Under the pieces are notes generated by a model, which saw nothing but the letters and a program-made list of their open reading frames with translations, did no database searches and was not told the origin of the DNA. A program made the translations under genes and the position numbers. From Gemmatimonadaceae bacterium (GTDB lineage Bacteria > Gemmatimonadota > Gemmatimonadetes > Gemmatimonadales > Gemmatimonadaceae), in contig JANWLO010000132.1 of NCBI GenBank assembly GCA_025450815.1, positions 1 to 36,926 on the forward strand: a DNA stretch of 36,926 nucleotides. The letters are read 5' to 3'. This document shows positions 15,710 to 26,128 of this stretch, piece after piece (position 1 is the stretch's first letter; the number at the start of each line of letters is the position of its first letter).

Positions 15710-17112
15710 GGGCGACCCCCCGGCGGTCGACGCGGCGTCGCGGCCGGCTGCGCGCCCTGCGTGCGCGCCTTGAGCGTATCCGACTTTCCGGGAACCTGCG
15801 GCTCCAGATAGACGCCCTGCGCCTGATCGATCACGTTCACCACCTGCACCTGCCGGTCGGCAAACGCGATCGAGATGTCGCGACCCTTCACGTAGTTGAT
15901 GGCCGGACCCACCACGCCCGAGTCCTTCGCGGCAATCTGGTAGAACGATTGCGCGCTTCCCTGCGCGAGCAGCTGCTTCAACTGCGGCTGAGACGACGTA
16001 TCCGTGGGCGACGGCGGCATGCTGTCGAAGTGCGCGGTGATCGTATCGCCCTTCATCCAGTCGCGCTCTTTCGTATGCAGCTTCGCAGTGTCCGGGAGAC
16101 TCTGCGCGAATGCCTTGCGCACCGCGCGGATCTCGCGCGTGCGCTGGCCCGGCATGCGCAGATCGATCGAGTCCGCGAGGATGTCGTACTGCGGATTGAT
16201 CGCGCGAGCGCGCGACTTCCCCCACGCATACGCACGCTGCAGCAGCCCCGTCGCCATGCGGAAGTCTATCGTGTCGGCGGTCATTGTCGCACTGTCGCTC
16301 ACGCTCTTTGCCTTTCCCTTCGAGAGCACACGCTCGAGAGCGTGCTCCTTGCCGAAGAGATCGATCACTTCGCCGTAGAGCGTGAAGTTCTTCTTGCCGC
16401 GCGAGACGATCTTCGGTTTGCGCATGAGCCGCGCGAACTGCGTCTGGCTGTTCATCGCCGCCGTATCACCCGTGGCGATGACGTCCGGACGCGTGATCAC
16501 CACGTTCTGCGACGCATAGACGAGACTGTCGCCATCCATCACCACCGTGTTGGCGATGACCTCTGTGGGAGCAGACGGCTTGCCGGTCGAGTCCTTCTCG
16601 ACGACCTCGATCGTCGGGCGCGACGGCGCGATCATCCGCGCCACCGTGCGAATCTTCGGCGCGGCGCGATAGTACTCCATACGCGGCCCCACCAGCGTCG
16701 TGCCGCTCGGCAGCAGCGCATGCACGTTCCCCTCGGCGAGCAGATGCTCGTCGATGAGATAGTAGGTGGCGACATCCGAATCGAGCGTGAGCCTGGGCTC
16801 CACGTAATGCACGTGGCCGATCAGATGCCACATGTGCAGGTCGCCGAACCACTCCGCGCTGTCGGAGACGAGGGTGATCTGCTGCAATGGACAATGGCCC
16901 GTGACACCGCCGCCGACGAAATTGTTGTACTCGCCGCTGGGCAGCTTCGCGGACGTGAAGTGGGTGGAGTCCGTGTTCGGAGTGACGAGTAAGTCGCACT
17001 GGCCCGACGGCGCGGCGCCCGGAAGTGCCGACGTCGGCGCGGGCTGCTGAGCCGCGAGCGGTGCCGACGCGAGCAGGAGCGCTACGATTGCGCAGAGCGA
17101 TGCGCGCTTCAC
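15706..17112 (-). CDS. lptA: LptA/OstA-like periplasmic LPS transport protein, long form
   Basis: A 468-residue protein with a signal peptide ([21 protein letters not shown], split after AAQ). The mature part is a series of beta-strand repeats of the OstA/LptA type, for example [25 protein letters not shown] and [21 protein letters not shown]. It would form the periplasmic bridge between LptC and the outer-membrane LptD. E. coli LptA has 185 residues; this is more than twice as long and also resembles the periplasmic domain of LptD. The C-terminus is proline- and arginine-rich. It lies between lptC and lptB with four-base overlaps on both sides, which strongly supports an Lpt role. Confidence 0.8.
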   Translation of the reverse strand: MKRASLCAIVALLLASAPLAAQQPAPTSALPGAAPSGQCDLLVTPNTDSTHFTSAKLPSGEYNNFVGGGVTGHCPLQQITLVSDSAEWFGDLHMWHLIGHVHYVEPRLTLDSDVATYYLIDEHLLAEGNVHALLPSGTTLVGPRMEYYRAAPKIRTVARMIAPSRPTIEVVEKDSTGKPSAPTEVIANTVVMDGDSLVYASQNVVITRPDVIATGDTAAMNSQTQFARLMRKPKIVSRGKKNFTLYGEVIDLFGKEHALERVLSKGKAKSVSDSATMTADTIDFRMATGLLQRAYAWGKSRARAINPQYDILADSIDLRMPGQRTREIRAVRKAFAQSLPDTAKLHTKERDWMKGDTITAHFDSMPPSPTDTSSQPQLKQLLAQGSAQSFYQIAAKDSGVVGPAINYVKGRDISIAFADRQVQVVNVIDQAQGVYLEPQVPGKSDTLKARTQGAQPAATPRRPPGGRP

Positions 17113-17666
17113 GGGTGCTGCTGCCCCGGCAGCGGAAGCGGGCCCTGACCGCTGAGCACGCGCTTCACCTGGATGTTGATCAGATTCGGATCGGAGATGA
17201 AGCCGATGCCGCGCAGCTCGCGCGTGGGCTCGGTCATCACGAATGAGCTGTCGCTGCTGATCTCGTTCGTCGCCTGGTTGTAGTGCAGCTGCTCGGTCGT
17301 GAGTCGCTTTCCATCCGTGGTAACGACGACGACGTTTTTGCGCGCGTCCATCGTGGAGCGCGCCGTGATGTACGTGCCTTCCTTGGACGTCAGCACCGCG
17401 CTCTGCGCACCGGTGTTCGTGAAGAAGATCGTTTTCTCGTTGCGTACTTCGATGCGCGAGTTGCCGTCGAAGAAGTAGCCCGTGTCAGCCTGCAGCTGCG
17501 CCTTCAGCAACCCCTGATTCGTGATGTACGTCGTGATGCCGAACATCACCTGATCCGCGGAGTCGGCGAGCGGATTCCGCGCGGCAATGGGCGGCTTCGT
17601 CCCCTCCTGACACGCCGCCAGCGCGCCAAGCAAAGTCACGACGCAAACGAGAGCCAGCCGCTTCAC
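17109..17666 (-). CDS. lptC: LptC-like LPS transport lipoprotein
   Basis: A 185-residue protein with a lipoprotein signal peptide and lipobox LAAC (Cys19). The rest is beta-jellyroll-like and matches the LptC/YrbK layout, for example GITTYITNQGLLKAQLQADTG, EVRNEKTIFFTNTGAQSAVL and DGKRLTTEQLHYNQATNEI. LptC links the inner-membrane transporter to LptA. E. coli LptC has an N-terminal membrane helix; here a lipid anchor appears to replace it. The start overlaps kdsD (ATGA) and the stop overlaps lptA (ATGA). Confidence 0.85.
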   Translation of the reverse strand: MKRLALVCVVTLLGALAACQEGTKPPIAARNPLADSADQVMFGITTYITNQGLLKAQLQADTGYFFDGNSRIEVRNEKTIFFTNTGAQSAVLTSKEGTYITARSTMDARKNVVVVTTDGKRLTTEQLHYNQATNEISSDSSFVMTEPTRELRGIGFISDPNLINIQVKRVLSGQGPLPLPGQQHP

Positions 17667-18628
17667 AGGATTCCCGCGCGCATGAGATCGTGCAGGTGGA
17701 TCATTCCCACCAGCCGCTCGCGCTCCTCGACGACGGGAAGCGCCATGATGCCGTGCTGCTCCATCCTGAACGCGGCGGCGCTCGCGAGCTCGTCGGCGCG
17801 CACGATCTTCGGCGTTCCGTTCATCACCTGTGACACCGGCACCGAGAGAAAGTCATCGCCGCGCTCCATGAGGCGCGTGAGATCACCCGCCGTGAGCACG
17901 CCGAGCACGCGCCCGTTGTCGTCGACGATCGCGACGGTGCCGCGGCGTTTGGCCATCAGCACCACAGCCTCCCTCATCTCCGCCGCGAGCGGAAGCGATG
18001 GTACGTCCGTGCTCACCATGAGGTCGCGCACGCGTGTCACCAGCTTTCTGCCGAGCGAGCCGCCAGGATGCAGTCGCGCGAAATCCTCGCGGCGAAATCC
18101 CTTGGCCGAAAGCAGCGCGACGGCGAGTGCGTCGCCGAGCGCGAGAGCGACGGTGGTACTGGTGGTGGGCGCATCGGTGGTGGGGCACGCCTCATCCTCT
18201 ACGCTCGCGTCCAGAACTACGTTCGCCTGGCGTGCGAGGAACGAGTCGACCGCGCCCGTGATGAGGAGAAGCGGTACGCCGAATCGCTTGAGCTGCCCCA
18301 CGAGCGGGGAGAGCTCCTCCGTTTCGCCGCTCTTCGAGAGCAGCATCGCAACGTCGCTTGGGCCAACGAGTCCGAGATCGCCGTGCATCGCCTCGGTGGG
18401 GTGCAGGAACGACGCGGGCGTTCCCGTGGAGCGGAAGGTGGCCGCGATCTTCTGACCGATGAGCCCCGACTTTCCGACACCGCTCACGAGCAGCTGTCCC
18501 TCGGCAGCCGCAAGCAGCTCCACTGCGTCGGCGAAACGCGAGTCGATGCGCAATGCGAGCGCCGCGAGCGCATCGCGCTCCATTCGGATCACAGTGCGGC
18601 CGCGCTCGACAAGCTCGGCGGAGTTCAC
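17663..18628 (-). CDS. kdsD: Arabinose-5-phosphate isomerase (KpsF/GutQ family)
   Basis: This 321-residue enzyme converts ribulose-5-phosphate to arabinose-5-phosphate, the first step of Kdo synthesis. The N-terminal SIS sugar-isomerase domain contains SGVGKSGLIGQKIAATF, STGTPASFLHP, EAMHGDLG and LSKSGETEEL. Two CBS domains follow (from about residue 200: VRDLMVSTDVP, and VSQVMNGTPKIV). The start is GTG 18628 in the kdsC stop (GTGA), which gives the normal length (E. coli 328); the open frame runs further upstream as a shadow. Encoded next to kdsA, kdsB and kdsC. Confidence 0.95.
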   Translation of the reverse strand: MNSAELVERGRTVIRMERDALAALALRIDSRFADAVELLAAAEGQLLVSGVGKSGLIGQKIAATFRSTGTPASFLHPTEAMHGDLGLVGPSDVAMLLSKSGETEELSPLVGQLKRFGVPLLLITGAVDSFLARQANVVLDASVEDEACPTTDAPTTSTTVALALGDALAVALLSAKGFRREDFARLHPGGSLGRKLVTRVRDLMVSTDVPSLPLAAEMREAVVLMAKRRGTVAIVDDNGRVLGVLTAGDLTRLMERGDDFLSVPVSQVMNGTPKIVRADELASAAAFRMEQHGIMALPVVEERERLVGMIHLHDLMRAGIL

Positions 18629-19191
18629 CGCAGCACCTCGAGCTTCGTGTCGACGCGCTCGGCGAGGTAGTCCGAGACGACGCGCTCCCAATCCCCGCGC
18701 GCCTTGAGCAGCATCTCCGCGAACTCGCGCACTGCGCCGGAGCCGCCGCTGCGCGTAAGCTGCACCGTGCAGAGCGCGCGAATCTCCGGCGCGGCGTTGG
18801 CGACCGCCACCGGGAGCCCCACGGCGCGAAGGACCGGATCGTCCGGGAAGTCGTCGCCGACGAACGCTGTTTCCTCCAGCTTGAAGTCGAAGCGCTCGAG
18901 AATGCGCTTGAGTGCGGGGAGCTTTCGCGCCTGAGCGTCTTGCACCAGCTCATCGACATCGAGCTCCGTGGCGCGCAGCCTCACTCCCTCGGATACGCGG
19001 CCCGTGAGAATCACCACCTTGATTCCTGCGGCGCGGAGAAAGCGAATGCCGAGTCCGTCCTGGATGTCGTAACGCTTGAACTCCTGTGCCATGCCGCCAA
19101 CATCGCCGAGGTAGATGCCGCCGTCGGTGAGCACGCCGTCGACGTCGAGACCGACGAGCTTGATGCGCCGCGCGAGAGTGGACGCGATCAT
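18625..19191 (-). CDS. kdsC: 3-deoxy-D-manno-octulosonate 8-phosphate phosphatase
   Basis: A HAD-superfamily phosphatase of 188 residues, identical in length to E. coli KdsC. It removes the phosphate from Kdo-8-phosphate. The nucleophile motif GLDVDGVLTDG, the second motif ILTGR and the metal-binding GDDFPDDP are all present. ATG 19191 is chosen because it overlaps the kdsA stop as ATGA, like other junctions in this run; ATGs at 19200 and 19209 are possible alternatives. Small proteins of this class have no cap domain and work as tetramers. Confidence 0.94.
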   Translation of the reverse strand: MIASTLARRIKLVGLDVDGVLTDGGIYLGDVGGMAQEFKRYDIQDGLGIRFLRAAGIKVVILTGRVSEGVRLRATELDVDELVQDAQARKLPALKRILERFDFKLEETAFVGDDFPDDPVLRAVGLPVAVANAAPEIRALCTVQLTRSGGSGAVREFAEMLLKARGDWERVVSDYLAERVDTKLEVLR

Positions 19192-19993
19192 CGACGGCAT
19201 AGCGACCATATCTCGAGGGCGCGGTCGATCACCGCGCCAATCGACTCGAGGGGGAGCATGTTCGGCCCATCGCTCGGTGCGTGCGCCGGGTCTGGATGCG
19301 TCTCGAGGAAGAGGCCATCCGCACCGGCGGCGACGGCGGCGTACGTGAGCGGCGCGATGAACTCGCGGGAGCCGCCGCTGCTCCCTCCCTCACCGCGCCC
19401 GGGCTGCTGCACGCTGTGGGTGCCGTCGAAGATCACCGGCGCCTGCGATGCTGCGCGCATGCGCGAGAACGAGCGCATGTCGACCACGAGATCGCCATAG
19501 CCGAAGAATGTGCCGCGCTCCGTGACGGCAACCTCGGTTGTCTTTCCGGCCCTGACCTTCGCGACGGCGCCGCGCATTCCTTCCGGGTGCATCCACTGCC
19601 CCTTCTTGACGTTCACGGGCTTGCCCGTCGCGCCCGCGGCCGCGAGCAGATCCGACTGCCGGCAGAGAAACGCAGGGATTTGCAGCACGTCGGCAACCTG
19701 GGCGGCCGGCGCGCATTGCTCGGGGAGATGGACATCGGTAAGCACGGGAAGCCCCGAGTGCGCGCGCACGCGCGCGAGCGCTGCCAGCCCTTCGTCCATT
19801 CCCGGGCCACGCGCCGCGCCGAGGTTGGATCGATTCGCCTTGTCGAAACTCGCCTTGAAGATGATTCCCCCCGGAACACGCTCGGCGACACGCGCCAGAT
19901 GGTCCGCCACGCGGAAGTTCAGATCATCGTCTTCGATGACGCACGGTCCGGCGATGACGAAGAACGCATCGGCCGGAAAGCGAGCAGGAAGCA

Positions 19994-19994
<1 letters not shown>
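19188..19994 (-). CDS. kdsA: 3-deoxy-8-phosphooctulonate synthase, metal-dependent type
   Basis: A 268-residue TIM-barrel enzyme that condenses arabinose-5-phosphate with phosphoenolpyruvate to give Kdo-8-phosphate. Signature blocks are FKASFDKANRS, IPAFLCRQSDLL, NVKKGQWMHP, TERGTFFGYGDLVVDMRS and FDGTHSVQQPG. Cys18 in IAGPC marks the metal-dependent class known from Aquifex; the metal-independent E. coli class has Asn there. The start overlaps the pyrG stop by one base (TGATG). Confidence 0.97.
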
Positions 19995-22428
<2,434 letters not shown>

Positions 22429-22473
22429 GGCCCAGAATGGATGATGTGCCCGGCCGCAAATTGCACGATCCGT

Positions 22474-22501
22474 AATTTACGTGGCCGCGCCGAGAAATCA
22501 A
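22474..22501 (-). promoter_or_regulatory. Sigma-70-like promoter before kdsB
   Basis: On the minus strand TTGATT (22501-22496) and TAAATT (22479-22474) lie 16 bases apart, in the largest gap of the long gene run. Transcription would start near 22467 and leave a leader of about 40 bases before kdsB. Two mismatches from consensus in each box make this moderate evidence. Confidence 0.45.
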
Positions 22502-22511
22502 ATGGTATTCG

Positions 22512-24008
22512 CTACCTGATGATCGAGAGCCCGAGCGATAAGGCGTGGTCGCCGTTGTCCGGATTCACGAAGATCTCACCGCTGAATATCCCGAGCGTGA
22601 GGCGCACACCGATGTTGCTGTCGAACCGGCCGAGGCTTCCCACGCCGGTGCTCGCGAGCATCTCGCGCACGGTCACGATGGGCGTGCCGAGAAAGGGGAC
22701 GTGCATCGTCTCGATCGGAAAGTTGTAGAGTCCCTCGAGGAACATCAGCTGGTCGCCGCCACGGCTGAGAATCGGGAACGTAGGGAGTGTTCCGGATCCG
22801 CCAAGATATGCGAAGCGCTGCGGCGGCGCACTGTCGCCCGCGGTGAGCACCATGTGCGTGTGAAAGACGAAGGACTGCGTGCCCAGCTTCGAAACGAACG
22901 TCGGAAACGCCACGCGTGCGAACACGGTGGTTTGTGTGAAGCGTTCATCGCGCGGCGCGTCGAGCACGACCTCCAAGTCGGCACCCGCCGCAAGGTCGAC
23001 GTTGGAATGTTGCCATCCGCCGCGAACGCCTCCGAGCGCGCTCGTGAGCCGCCCACGTTCCACAGGCGGATTCGGGCGCTTCATGTTCAGCGTGTCGCTG
23101 CGATTGAACAGGCTCCAGGGACCGCCGCCCCGCACCGACCAATCGTCTTCGGTTCGGCCGCCGCCCGAGAGCTGGAGGTCGCCCTCTGACCACGTCCATT
23201 CGTGCTCGATGCGCGCCTCGTATCGAGCAGCGCGAAACCAGTTCCGGTAATCGCTGCCGACACCGAGTGTCGAGATCGAGTTCGCGATATCGGTCTGTAT
23301 CCACCGATCGTTCGAGAAGGTGCCCTTCCCCGCGAGCGCCGTCGCCGACCAACCATTCGGCAGATTGGCGCGCGCCGTGGCGCTCACATCGTAAGCCCCG
23401 AGATTCGAGCGGTACGTGACGGTGGGGTCAACGATGACGCGACGCCGTCCGAGGGTGATTCGAGGTCCAAAAGGACCGGACAGTCCATCGACGCGATCGT
23501 AGGCCGGCAGGCGGAGACCGAACAGACCGGGGAGCGCGAGCACGCGGATAGTGTCCTCGGGCGGCGCGGGCGGACGGTAGATTAGCTCGAGCCCCCTGCT
23601 CGTGCGCGCAGTGTCGAAGTGCACATCGCGGAATGAGAGCTTCTGCCCGCCCACCTGCGCCTGCTGCGAGTCGTACACGCCGCCGCCGATCGACACGGCG
23701 TCGCCATCGATCTTTGCGCCGGGCTGCAGAAAGAGGTCGCCGTTGATCACCACCACATCGCCGTGCACGGTGCTCGCGACGGAAGCGTCCGAGCCAAGGA
23801 CTACTACCGTGGTGTCGAACACCGAGTCGCGAAAGAAGCGCGTGTTGAACTCCTCGTGCCGCACGATGTAGCGATGCGCGAGCGTCTTCTCCACGATGCG
23901 CTCGGCGTCGCTCGGACCGGGGGCGTGAATCGTGAACGTGGTGTCCTGAGCCGCGGCGGCGCTGGCCATGAGCGCGACGGCGGAGATGGCGTGCGCGAGA
24001 GCCCTCAC
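22512..24008 (-). CDS. Putative outer-membrane beta-barrel protein of unknown function
   Basis: A 498-residue protein. The GTG start at 24008 lies in the trpG stop (GTGA) and opens directly with a signal peptide (ALAHAISAVALMASAAAA, then QDT). Residues about 65-125 contain a bactofilin-like run of short strands, GDVVVINGDLFLQPGAKIDG then DAVSIGG. The remaining 350 residues alternate polar and hydrophobic positions in the manner of a transmembrane barrel (GRITLGRRR-like strands, DVSATARANL, ARIEHEWTWSEGDLQLSGG, LTLGIFSGEIFV). The last strand, ALSLGLSIIR, resembles a barrel end, though it ends in Arg and not an aromatic. No family is recognised with certainty; surface-antigen or autotransporter-like barrels are alternatives. 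Encoded next to Kdo and Lpt genes. Confidence 0.7.
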   Translation of the reverse strand: MRALAHAISAVALMASAAAAQDTTFTIHAPGPSDAERIVEKTLAHRYIVRHEEFNTRFFRDSVFDTTVVVLGSDASVASTVHGDVVVINGDLFLQPGAKIDGDAVSIGGGVYDSQQAQVGGQKLSFRDVHFDTARTSRGLELIYRPPAPPEDTIRVLALPGLFGLRLPAYDRVDGLSGPFGPRITLGRRRVIVDPTVTYRSNLGAYDVSATARANLPNGWSATALAGKGTFSNDRWIQTDIANSISTLGVGSDYRNWFRAARYEARIEHEWTWSEGDLQLSGGGRTEDDWSVRGGGPWSLFNRSDTLNMKRPNPPVERGRLTSALGGVRGGWQHSNVDLAAGADLEVVLDAPRDERFTQTTVFARVAFPTFVSKLGTQSFVFHTHMVLTAGDSAPPQRFAYLGGSGTLPTFPILSRGGDQLMFLEGLYNFPIETMHVPFLGTPIVTVREMLASTGVGSLGRFDSNIGVRLTLGIFSGEIFVNPDNGDHALSLGLSIIR

Positions 24009-24583
24009 GATGTTGCCATCGCCAGGAAATTCTCCAGAATGCGCTTGCCGCTTTGAGTGAGCACCGATTCGGGGTGGAACTGCACGCCCCACACGGGATG
24101 CGACACGTGCTTCACTGCCTGGATCTCGTCCGGCGCGTCGCCGGTGGTGGCGAGAATCGCGAGCACGGGCGGCAGCGTTGCGCGCTCGACGATTAGCGAG
24201 TGATAGCGCATCACCTCGAGTGGATTGGGCATCCCCGCGAAAAGACCAGTACCGTCGTGCGTGATCTTCGAGACTTTCCCGTGCATCACGCGCGCGGCGC
24301 GAACCACGACGCCGCCGTACGCCTCTCCGATCGCCTGATGGCCAAGGCACACGCCAAGAATGGGGATCTCGCTTCCCCACCGCTTGACTATGGGAACGGT
24401 GATTCCGGCCTGCGCGGGCGTGCACGGGCCAGGCGAGAGGACGATAGCGCGGGGGTGCATCTCGCCGATTTCCTCGACGCCAATCGCATCGTTGCGAAAA
24501 ACGACGGGCTCCTAGCCAAGCTCACCCAGGTACTGGACGAGGTTGTACGTAAACGAGTCGTAGTTGTCGATGACGAGCAGCAT
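24005..24583 (-). pseudogene. trpG: Glutamine amidotransferase TrpG/PabA, interrupted by TAG at codon 24
   Basis: Read from ATG 24583 the frame begins [20 protein letters not shown], the standard TrpG/PabA N-terminus. It then meets TAG at 24514-24512 and resumes in the same frame with EPVVFRNDA and the full amidotransferase domain. The nucleophile is in GVCLGHQAIGEAYGG and the His-Glu pair in FHPES. Apart from the TAG the product would be 192 residues, the family norm. The family feeds ammonia to anthranilate or aminodeoxychorismate synthase; no TrpE/PabB partner is in the window, so the two cannot be told apart. A restart at ATG 24460 would give 151 residues without the first strand. Possible causes are a nonsense mutation, a sequence error or readthrough. 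The start is 48 bases after xerD. Confidence 0.85.
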
Positions 24584-24631
24584 GTGCGCAGCGCTTGGGA
24601 GAAGGCGACATCGGACGTCGAACGGGCGGTG

Positions 24632-25543
24632 TCAGCCCCGCGGATGATACTGTTTGTGCACCGAGCGGAGAAATTCGCGATCGACGTGCGTGTAGATCTG
24701 CGTGGTCACAATGCTGGCATGACCTAGCATTTCCTGGACCGCGCGAAGATCGGCGCCTCCCTCGAGCAGGTGCGTGGCGAAGGAGTGGCGAAGCGTGTGC
24801 GGAGTGACGTGTTTGGTGATTTTCGCGAGGTCAACGTACTTGCGCAGGATTTTCCACGCGCCCATTCGCGACAGCGGGGTGCCACGCGCGTTGAGAAAGA
24901 GCGCCCCCTTCCCGCCGCCTCGCTCGAGCTTTGGCCTGAGCTCGCGCTGGTACACTGCGACGGTGGCGATCGCGCGGCGGCCAATCGGTACGAGGCGCTC
25001 CTTGCTTCCCTTGCCGAACACGCGCACGAGCCCTTCGTCGAGCAGCGCGTCCTTCACGCCGAGCGTGATCCACTCGGACACGCGCAGTCCCGCGCCGTAC
25101 GCCAGCTCGAGCAGAGCGCGATCGCGAAAGGCGAGCGGCTCGTCGAGCGTCGGTGCGGCGAGCAGCCGCTCGACGTCCGGGACGGTGAGCACGTCCGGTA
25201 GCGTGAGCCAACGCTTCGGAGTCTCGAGGCGCTCGGTGGGATCCTTGGCGACCTCGCCCTCGCCCAGGAGAAAACGGTAGTACGTGCGCATCACCGAGAC
25301 GTTTCGACGAATGGACGCAGGCGCGAGTCCCACGTCCTTGAGGTGGTAGATGTACTCTCGCAGCATCGTGGGCGTGACCGCCGTTGGCGCCGCCGCGCCC
25401 TTCGTGCGAGCGAATGTCGCGAAGCGTGCGAGATCGCGGTGATAGGCCTCGCTCGTTGGCGCCGCTGCGCCCTGCTCCACCGCCATGAAGTCGTCGAACC
25501 GCTCCAGCAGGAAGTCGCGCGCGATGTCGTCGACCGTGGTCAC
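24632..25543 (-). CDS. xerD: Tyrosine recombinase XerD/XerC
   Basis: This 303-residue recombinase resolves chromosome dimers at dif together with its partner. The N-terminal SAM-like DNA-binding domain occupies residues 1-105. The catalytic domain has Arg in GAGLRVSE, Lys in FGKGSKERLVP, HTLRHSFATHLLEGG (His and Arg), the second His in MLGHASIVTTQIY, and the nucleophile Tyr in the same block. The start is GTG 25543, within the ispF stop (GTGA), and yields normal length (E. coli XerD 298). Nothing nearby suggests an integron or phage, so a housekeeping role is likely. XerC and XerD cannot be separated with certainty from sequence alone. Confidence 0.92.
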   Translation of the reverse strand: MTTVDDIARDFLLERFDDFMAVEQGAAAPTSEAYHRDLARFATFARTKGAAAPTAVTPTMLREYIYHLKDVGLAPASIRRNVSVMRTYYRFLLGEGEVAKDPTERLETPKRWLTLPDVLTVPDVERLLAAPTLDEPLAFRDRALLELAYGAGLRVSEWITLGVKDALLDEGLVRVFGKGSKERLVPIGRRAIATVAVYQRELRPKLERGGGKGALFLNARGTPLSRMGAWKILRKYVDLAKITKHVTPHTLRHSFATHLLEGGADLRAVQEMLGHASIVTTQIYTHVDREFLRSVHKQYHPRG

Positions 25544-26091
25544 GACGATACCGGCACGACGCTGGCTACGGCGATGCAGGCTATGCCCTCGCCGCGGCCG
25601 AGCCACCCCATGCCTTCGTTCGTCTTTCCCTTCACGCTCACGGCGCCCCGATCGAGCATCATCGCTTTGGCGAGCGTGTCGCGCATAGCGTCGCGGTACG
25701 GCGCAATGCGCGGCTCCTCCGCGATCACCGTGACGTCCACATTGCTCGGGCGCCAGCCGCGATCGCGCAGGTGCGAGACCGCCGCTCGCAACATCTCGAT
25801 CGAATCGCGCATCCGATTGGCCGGATCGTCATCGGGAAACATCGCGCCGATGTCGCCTTCGCCCGCAGCGCCGAGCAGCGCATCGGTGACGGCGTGGGCA
25901 ACGACGTCCGCGTCCGAGTGGCCGATGAGGGACTTATCGTGCGGGATCTGGAGACCGCCAAGCCGGATCATCGCACCGGGTCCGAAGCGGTGGGAGTCGT
26001 AGCCGATGCCGACGCGGACGGAGGGTGCGGGCCGCTTGCGCGCCGGACTGCGCCGCTCCGCGCCGACCGGGCGGTCGCTCTGCCTAGCCAT
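25540..26091 (-). CDS. ispF: 2-C-methyl-D-erythritol 2,4-cyclodiphosphate synthase
   Basis: IspF catalyses the cyclisation step of the non-mevalonate isoprenoid pathway. Zinc ligands are in GYDSHRF and GHSDADVV; other family blocks are DIGAMFPDDDP, DVTVIAEEP and VSVKGKTNEGMGWLGRGEGI. From ATG 26091 the protein has 183 residues, about 25 more than usual, because of a basic N-terminal leader (RPVGAERRSPARKRP). A GTG at 26019 just before RVGIGYDS would give the standard size, so the true start is uncertain. It precedes xerD, with a GTGA overlap. Confidence 0.94.
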   Translation of the reverse strand: MARQSDRPVGAERRSPARKRPAPSVRVGIGYDSHRFGPGAMIRLGGLQIPHDKSLIGHSDADVVAHAVTDALLGAAGEGDIGAMFPDDDPANRMRDSIEMLRAAVSHLRDRGWRPSNVDVTVIAEEPRIAPYRDAMRDTLAKAMMLDRGAVSVKGKTNEGMGWLGRGEGIACIAVASVVPVSS

Positions 26092-26104
26092 CGCTCGCCC
26101 GCGC

Positions 26105-26128
26105 GCGAGGACTCACGCGAGGACTCAC
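26105..26128. repeat. Tandem 12-base duplication at the mqnC stop
   Basis: Two adjacent perfect copies of GCGAGGACTCAC lie at 26105-26116 and 26117-26128. On the minus strand each carries TGA, so the mqnC stop (26127-26125) is followed 12 bases later by a second in-frame stop. It is probably a replication-slippage duplication. Confidence 0.85.

Noticed and set aside
24512-24514. Genome-wide reassignment of TAG to an amino acid
   Set aside because: rpmF, fabG and pcm end in TAG at the positions expected for normal C-termini, and no other internal TAG was seen in the conserved genes.
24632-25543. Integron or phage integrase
   Set aside because: Sequence and length fit housekeeping XerC/XerD, it sits among core genes, and there are no attachment repeats or cassettes.
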